A stretch of 64,000 nucleotides of DNA from Actinoplanes derwentensis (GTDB lineage: Bacteria; Actinomycetota; Actinomycetes; Mycobacteriales; Micromonosporaceae). Positions within the stretch are counted from its first letter, which is position 1, and each line of letters begins with the position of its first letter. Of this stretch, positions 59,907-64,000 are shown piece by piece. The notes under the pieces were generated by a model that was not told the origin of the DNA, made no database searches, and saw only the letters and a list, made by a program, of their open reading frames with translations. The stretch covers positions 7,164,001 to 7,228,000 of the forward strand of contig NZ_LT629758.1 of assembly GCF_900104725.1 (NCBI RefSeq). Direction: 5' to 3'. The position numbers were made by a program, and so were the translations under genes.

Positions 59907-60646
59907 TTCTCGGTCCCCTTAGGCGCGACCTCGTCCGGGGTCAGCTCCCGGATCGGGAGGATCGGCGAGATGCTCCGCTCGGCTCCGTTACCGTCCGGCA
60001 GCCGGGCCGGCGCGGCCACCGACATGGTGTTCGCGTAGACGCCGGGTCCGGGCTTGGCACCCGGGTAGTTGCCGGGACGGAACCGGTCCTTCATCCGGGT
60101 CACCTGATCCCGCGTCTCCTCCTTCGTCTTCTCGACGTGCGCCAGGATCATGGCGCCGACCGCCGCGGTGATCAGCAGAGCCGAGGTCACCTCGAAGGCG
60201 AAGACGTACTTGGTGAAGAGCAGCGAGGCCAGGCCCTGGACGTTGCCGTTCGCGTTGGCGGCATCCAGGCCCATCGTGGGGGTGGAGCCGAGGGCACGGG
60301 CCAGACCGGTGCCGATCAGCGCGGCGAAGGCGACACCCAGCGCGATCGCGGCGATCCGCTGACCGCGCAGGGTCTCGATCAACGAGTCCGACGCGTCCCG
60401 GCCGACCAGCATCAGCACGAACAGGAACAGCATCATGATCGCGCCGGTGTAGACGATGATCTGCACGAAACCGAGGAACGGCGCCGAGTTGATCACGTAG
60501 AAGAACCCGAGGTTCAGCATCGTGACGACCAGCCACAACGCGGAGTGCACCGCGTTACGGGCCAGCACCATGCCGAGCGCGCCGATCACCGCGAGCGAGC
60601 CGAGGATCCAGAACGCGATCTGCTCCCCGGTGGAGACGGCGGTCAT
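59903..60646 (-). CDS. nuoJ: NADH-quinone oxidoreductase subunit J
   Basis: 247 residues; five helices with [18 protein letters not shown] and [25 protein letters not shown] near 40-85, the NuoJ signature with the flexible pi-bulge helix. The C-terminal 70-80 residues form a soluble tail ([20 protein letters not shown]). ATG 60646 overlaps the nuoI stop as ATGA. Longer upstream frame is inside nuoI and is not used. Confidence 0.95.
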   Translation of the reverse strand: MTAVSTGEQIAFWILGSLAVIGALGMVLARNAVHSALWLVVTMLNLGFFYVINSAPFLGFVQIIVYTGAIMMLFLFVLMLVGRDASDSLIETLRGQRIAAIALGVAFAALIGTGLARALGSTPTMGLDAANANGNVQGLASLLFTKYVFAFEVTSALLITAAVGAMILAHVEKTKEETRDQVTRMKDRFRPGNYPGAKPGPGVYANTMSVAAPARLPDGNGAERSISPILPIRELTPDEVAPKGTEK

Positions 60647-61203
60647 TGCTCGCCCTCCCGGTAGACCGGCGCCCGCTCGGCCCCGGCCGACGTACCCGGG
60701 TTGGTCAGCGCCCCGATGTAGTAGTCCTTGTCGGTCTCGCCCAGGCGCATCGGGTGCGGCGGCTGCTCCATGCCCTCCAGCAGCGGGGCCAGCAGTTCCT
60801 TCTTCGTAAAGATCAGGTCCTGCCGGTTGTCCCGGGCCAGCTCGAACTCGTTGCTCATGGTCAGCGACCGAGTCGGGCAGGCCTCGATGCAGAGTCCACA
60901 GAAGATGCACCGGGCGTAGTTGATCTGGTAGATCTTCGCGTACCGCTCGCCCGGCGAGAACCGCTGGTCGTCGGTGTTGTCGCCGCCCTCGACATAGATC
61001 GCGTCGGCCGGGCAGGCCCAGGCACACAGCTCGCAGCCGATGCACTTCTCCAGGCCGTCCGGGTGCCGGTTGAGAATGTGCCGCCCGTGGTAGCGCGGTG
61101 CCGGCTTCGGCGGGGAGAACGGGTAGTCGGTGGTGATCACTTTGCGGAACATGTGCGCGAAGGTCACGCCGAACCCTTTGAAGGAACCGGTGAACGTACC
61201 CAC
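60643..61203 (-). CDS. nuoI: NADH-quinone oxidoreductase subunit I
   Basis: 186 residues. Two four-cysteine [4Fe-4S] motifs, [12 protein letters not shown] (near 55) and [12 protein letters not shown] (near 100), carry clusters N6a and N6b that hand electrons to the quinone site. GTG 61203 is chosen for its perfect AAGGAGGT five bases upstream, which overlaps the nuoH stop region. A C-terminal tail is helical. Confidence 0.97.
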   Translation of the reverse strand: MGTFTGSFKGFGVTFAHMFRKVITTDYPFSPPKPAPRYHGRHILNRHPDGLEKCIGCELCAWACPADAIYVEGGDNTDDQRFSPGERYAKIYQINYARCIFCGLCIEACPTRSLTMSNEFELARDNRQDLIFTKKELLAPLLEGMEQPPHPMRLGETDKDYYIGALTNPGTSAGAERAPVYREGEQ

Positions 61204-61204
61204 G

Positions 61205-62578
61205 TCACACCTCCTTCGAATCGGGCTCGGCGCCGACTGCGGCCGGGGCACGTTCGGCCACGGCTCGGCGGGCTCGAGGGCTCGGCGGGACCTGCAGGTC
61301 CATCGGCGGGACCGGGAAACTGCCCGGCGGCCGCTGATGCAGCTCCTCCTCGATCGAGAGCTGTTTCGGCTTCTTCGGTGTCGGCCAGCCCCAGGCGACG
61401 GCCAGGATCAGCACCGCCGCCGCACCCGTGATGACCCAGCGAGTGGTGTCGGAGATCGCGCCGCTGCGGGCGACCTTGATGAAGGCCAGGCAGAGGATCC
61501 AGACCAGGTTGACCGGGATCAGCACCTTCCAGCCGAAGCGCATGAACTGGTCGTAGCGCATCCGGGGCAGCGTGGCCCGCAGCCAGATGAAGCCGAAGAG
61601 CAGAATCAGCACCTTGCCGAAGAACCAGAGCAGCGGCCAGTAGCCGGAGTTGGCGCCGTCCCAGACCGTGGTGATCGGGGCCGGAGCCCGCCAGCCGCCC
61701 AGGAACAGCGTGGTCGCGAACGCCGAGACGGTGATCATGTTGATGTACTCGGCGAGGAAGAAGAGCGCGAACTTGAACGACGAGTACTCGGTGTGGAAGC
61801 CGCCGACCAGCTCGGACTCCGCCTCGGGCAGGTCGAACGGGGCACGGTTGGTCTCACCGACCGCCGCGATCAGGTAGATGATGAAGCTCGGCAGAAGCTG
61901 CACCGCGTACCACCCGGGGGCGGTCACCTCGAACCCGAAGAACTCCACCGGGCTGCCGTGCGCCTGCGCCTTGACGATCTGCGAGGTGCTCATCGTGCCG
62001 GCGGTCATGAACACCGCCACGATGGACAGGCCCATCGCCACCTCGTACGAGATCATCTGGGCACTGGAACGCAGACCACCGAGCAGTGGGTAGGTCGAGC
62101 CGGACGCCCAACCGGCGAGCACCACGCCGTAGACCGCCATCGACGAGCAGGCGAGCAGCACCAGCACCGAGACCGGCACGTCGGTGAGCTGCAACGCGGT
62201 CTGCTGGCCGAACATGTTGACCACGCCGCCGAACGGGATCACCGAGAACGCGGTGAAGGCCACCGTCGCGGAGATCACCGGGGCGATGAAGTAGACCACC
62301 TTGTCGGCGGTCTTCGGGATGATCTCCTCTTTGAACGGCAGTTTGATGCCGTCGGTGAGGCTCTGCAACCAGCCGTTCGGGCCAACCTGGTTGGGGCCCG
62401 GCCGGACCGCCATCCGGGCCACGACCTTGCGCTCGTAAACAATCGTGAACAGCGTCAGGAGCAGCAGCAACACGAACAGGGCGAGCAACTTGACCAGCGA
62501 GATCCACCAGACGTCGTTCTCGAACGTCTCCAGAGTCGGATCGACGGCGCCCGCCGTCGCCAGCACAATTCCGTTCAT
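61205..62578 (-). CDS. nuoH: NADH-quinone oxidoreductase subunit H
   Basis: 457 residues, eight helices. [24 protein letters not shown] near 50 and [30 protein letters not shown] near 240 are the quinone-channel signatures. The C-terminal tail of about 60 residues ([16 protein letters not shown]) is longer than in E. coli, as is common in actinobacteria. ATG 62578 has GAAGAGG about ten bases upstream and overlaps nuoG's stop as ATGA. Confidence 0.96.
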   Translation of the reverse strand: MNGIVLATAGAVDPTLETFENDVWWISLVKLLALFVLLLLLTLFTIVYERKVVARMAVRPGPNQVGPNGWLQSLTDGIKLPFKEEIIPKTADKVVYFIAPVISATVAFTAFSVIPFGGVVNMFGQQTALQLTDVPVSVLVLLACSSMAVYGVVLAGWASGSTYPLLGGLRSSAQMISYEVAMGLSIVAVFMTAGTMSTSQIVKAQAHGSPVEFFGFEVTAPGWYAVQLLPSFIIYLIAAVGETNRAPFDLPEAESELVGGFHTEYSSFKFALFFLAEYINMITVSAFATTLFLGGWRAPAPITTVWDGANSGYWPLLWFFGKVLILLFGFIWLRATLPRMRYDQFMRFGWKVLIPVNLVWILCLAFIKVARSGAISDTTRWVITGAAAVLILAVAWGWPTPKKPKQLSIEEELHQRPPGSFPVPPMDLQVPPSPRARRAVAERAPAAVGAEPDSKEV

Positions 62579-64000
62579 CGAACGACCTCTTCAGCGAGGA
62601 TCGGGCCGGGGACTCCGGCCGTCAGCTTGACCACCGCACCGGCGGTGACGCCGAGACTGCGCCGCACCGTCGAGCCCGGCGAGTTGGTCGGCAGCCACAC
62701 CACCCGCGGCGGCAGGTCGGTGATCGCGGCCGGCAGCGTGACCGAACCACGGATCGTGCTGACCGTGACCAGGTCACCGTCGACGACCTGCAGCGACTCG
62801 GCGAGGTACTTGCCGATCCGGGCCACCGGCGGCCGGGCGGTGCCGGCCAGGATCTGGTCGCCGTCGAGCAGCGAACCCAGGTCGATCAGCTGGTGCCAGG
62901 TGGCGAGAACCGCCTCGTCGGCGGTGGGCTGAGCGGCACGGGCGGCCTCGGCACGCGGCCGGGACGGGCTGGACGTGCTGCCGGGCAGCGAGCCCAGTTC
63001 ACGCCGGACCGCCTGCACGTCCCCGGTACCCAGGGTGACGTCCAGCAGGTCCGCGAGCGCGTCGAGCACCCGGCCGTCGGTCATCGCGGTGCTCTTCAGC
63101 ACCGCGCCGAACGATCGGAGCCGGCCTTCCCAGTCCATGTAGGTGCCGGCCTTCTCCACGGCCGGCGCGATCGGCAGCACCACATCGGCCCGCCGGGTCA
63201 CCGAGGTCTGCCGCATCTCCAGGCTGACCAGGAACGGCACTGCGTCGAGCGCCTCCTCGGCCAGCTTCGGATCGGTCAGGTCGGCCGGGTCGACCCCGCC
63301 AACCAGCAGGGCACCCAGGGTGCCGTCGGCGGCCGCCGCGATGATCCGGTCGGTGTCCCGGCCGGGTGTGCCGGACAGCGCACCCGCGTCGGTCTTCCAG
63401 GCCAGCGACAGTTCGTTACGGGCCGCCGTGTCGGTGACCGGACGGCCACCGGGCAGCAGGTTCGGCAGGCAACCGGCGTCGATCGCGCCCCGGTCACCGG
63501 CCCGGCGCGGCACCCACGCCAGCTTCGCGCCGGTGCGGACGGCCAGGTCGGCCGCCGCGCTGAGCCCGCCCGGCACGGTGGCCAGACGCTCGCCGACGAT
63601 CAGCAGGGCACCCGGGGCGCTGAGGGCTCCGGCCACCGCGGGATCACTCTGCAGGACGTGGGCCTCGTCGCCTGGGACGGCCGCGACCAGCACGGCGCCG
63701 ACCTTTTCCAGACCCCGGCTGAGGTACGACGAGACCGCGGTCACCGTGAGCTTGCGCCGGACATGGGCCTTGCGCAGACGCAGGAAGAGAATCGGTGACT
63801 CCTCCTCCGGCTCGATGCCCACGAGCACCACCGACGGAGCGTTCTCGACCTGCTCGTACGTCACTCCGGTGGCCCCGGCGACCACAGCGGCCAGGAAGTC
63901 GGCCTCCTCCGTGGTGGACACCGGCGAGCCGGTCGCCCGGATCGGCCGAGCCCGGAAGTCGACGTCGTTGGTGCCGAGCGCGATGCGGGCGAACTTCGCG
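62575..64000 (-). CDS. nuoG: NADH-quinone oxidoreductase subunit G, C-terminal part (partial at window edge)
   Basis: The frame runs from the window's end (first codons [16 protein letters not shown]) without a start, so only about 474 C-terminal residues are visible. They cover the molybdopterin-oxidoreductase-like domain ([34 protein letters not shown]) and the C-terminal dinucleotide-binding-like domain ([16 protein letters not shown]). The N-terminal iron-sulfur part lies outside. NuoG carries electrons from NuoEF to NuoI. The stop overlaps nuoH as ATGA. The rest of the operon (nuoA-F) should lie beyond the edge. Confidence 0.95.
   Translation of the reverse strand, partial: AKFARIALGTNDVDFRARPIRATGSPVSTTEEADFLAAVVAGATGVTYEQVENAPSVVLVGIEPEEESPILFLRLRKAHVRRKLTVTAVSSYLSRGLEKVGAVLVAAVPGDEAHVLQSDPAVAGALSAPGALLIVGERLATVPGGLSAAADLAVRTGAKLAWVPRRAGDRGAIDAGCLPNLLPGGRPVTDTAARNELSLAWKTDAGALSGTPGRDTDRIIAAAADGTLGALLVGGVDPADLTDPKLAEEALDAVPFLVSLEMRQTSVTRRADVVLPIAPAVEKAGTYMDWEGRLRSFGAVLKSTAMTDGRVLDALADLLDVTLGTGDVQAVRRELGSLPGSTSSPSRPRAEAARAAQPTADEAVLATWHQLIDLGSLLDGDQILAGTARPPVARIGKYLAESLQVVDGDLVTVSTIRGSVTLPAAITDLPPRVVWLPTNSPGSTVRRSLGVTAGAVVKLTAGVPGPILAEEVVR

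Noticed and set aside
1-64000. tRNA, rRNA, CRISPR arrays and insertion sequences
   Set aside because: No T-loop GGTTCGA-type cloverleaf, no regular repeat-spacer array and no transposase motif were seen on either strand.

Overview
This window is GC-rich chromosomal DNA from a filamentous actinomycete. The best guess is the Micromonosporaceae (Actinoplanes or a close relative). The reasons are a BldG-type anti-anti-sigma module, an MFS-thymidylate kinase fusion, partial type VII (ESX) secretion loci with GTG/ATG starts and leaderless genes, a 14-subunit-type nuo operon next to a polyprenyl synthase, and a gene order that I recognise from memory as conserved between Mycobacterium (Rv3646c-Rv3670) and Streptomyces (SCO3541-SCO3558). 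No rRNA, tRNA, CRISPR, phage or insertion sequence was seen. The genus call is inference.

Layout. 1-2.3 kb: tail of a membrane-linked metallophosphoesterase-like protein, a membrane protein divergent from a MarR regulator with a clear operator, and ricT. 2.4-6 kb: an LPITG cell-wall-anchored surface protein and a small YbaB/EspC-like/WXG-like type VII satellite, with unusual tandem repeats between genes. 6.3-9.6 kb: holB convergent with an MFS-tmk fusion. 9.8-13.1 kb: PLP aldolase/racemase-fold enzyme, TetR regulator, sugar-lactone oxidase. 13.1-21.2 kb: topA, two small conserved genes, hppA (K+-independent pyrophosphatase), and bldG with its cognate ATP-binding anti-sigma gene. 21.3-25 kb: DEAD/DEAH helicase (DUF1998) and an acyltransferase. 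24.9-30.5 kb: a Tad/Flp pilus operon (ssd, tadA, tadB, an unrecognised small ORF, tadC, flp, tadE, Rv3654c-like), mostly joined by GTGA/ATGA overlaps. 30.7-34.2 kb: STAS gene, a 6C small RNA on the minus strand, a HAD phosphatase, a large intergenic hairpin, a dehydrogenase pseudogene, a PH-like membrane protein and a degenerate Fic-like protein. 34.4-40.5 kb: acs, a secreted M6 metalloprotease, a lipoprotein and an EphE-like alpha/beta hydrolase. 41-47.9 kb: second type VII locus (SseB-domain giant, two WXG100 proteins, EccE). 47.9-54.5 kb: holin-like protein, rarD, zinc-finger anti-sigma, IclR regulator with a divergent MFS transporter, polyprenyl diphosphate synthase, PNPOx-like protein. 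54.6-64 kb: nuoN-M-L-K-J-I-H and the 3' part of nuoG.

How it fits together. The nuo operon feeds electrons to menaquinone, whose side chain would come from the adjacent polyprenyl synthase. HppA adds a second proton pump. The Tad and ESX genes are cell-surface export systems. BldG, the STAS protein, the ZAS anti-sigma and the 6C RNA are regulatory elements typical of differentiating actinomycetes.

The most notable unexplained features are: (i) 3' gene ends copied as tandem repeats beyond the stop codon at three loci; (ii) a six-unit 36-bp repeat; (iii) a dispersed 17-bp intergenic element that forms a very long hairpin at 32.3 kb; (iv) an unrecognised ORF slotted by GTGA overlaps between tadB and tadC; and (v) a near-perfect 28-bp palindrome covering the start of the holin-like gene.
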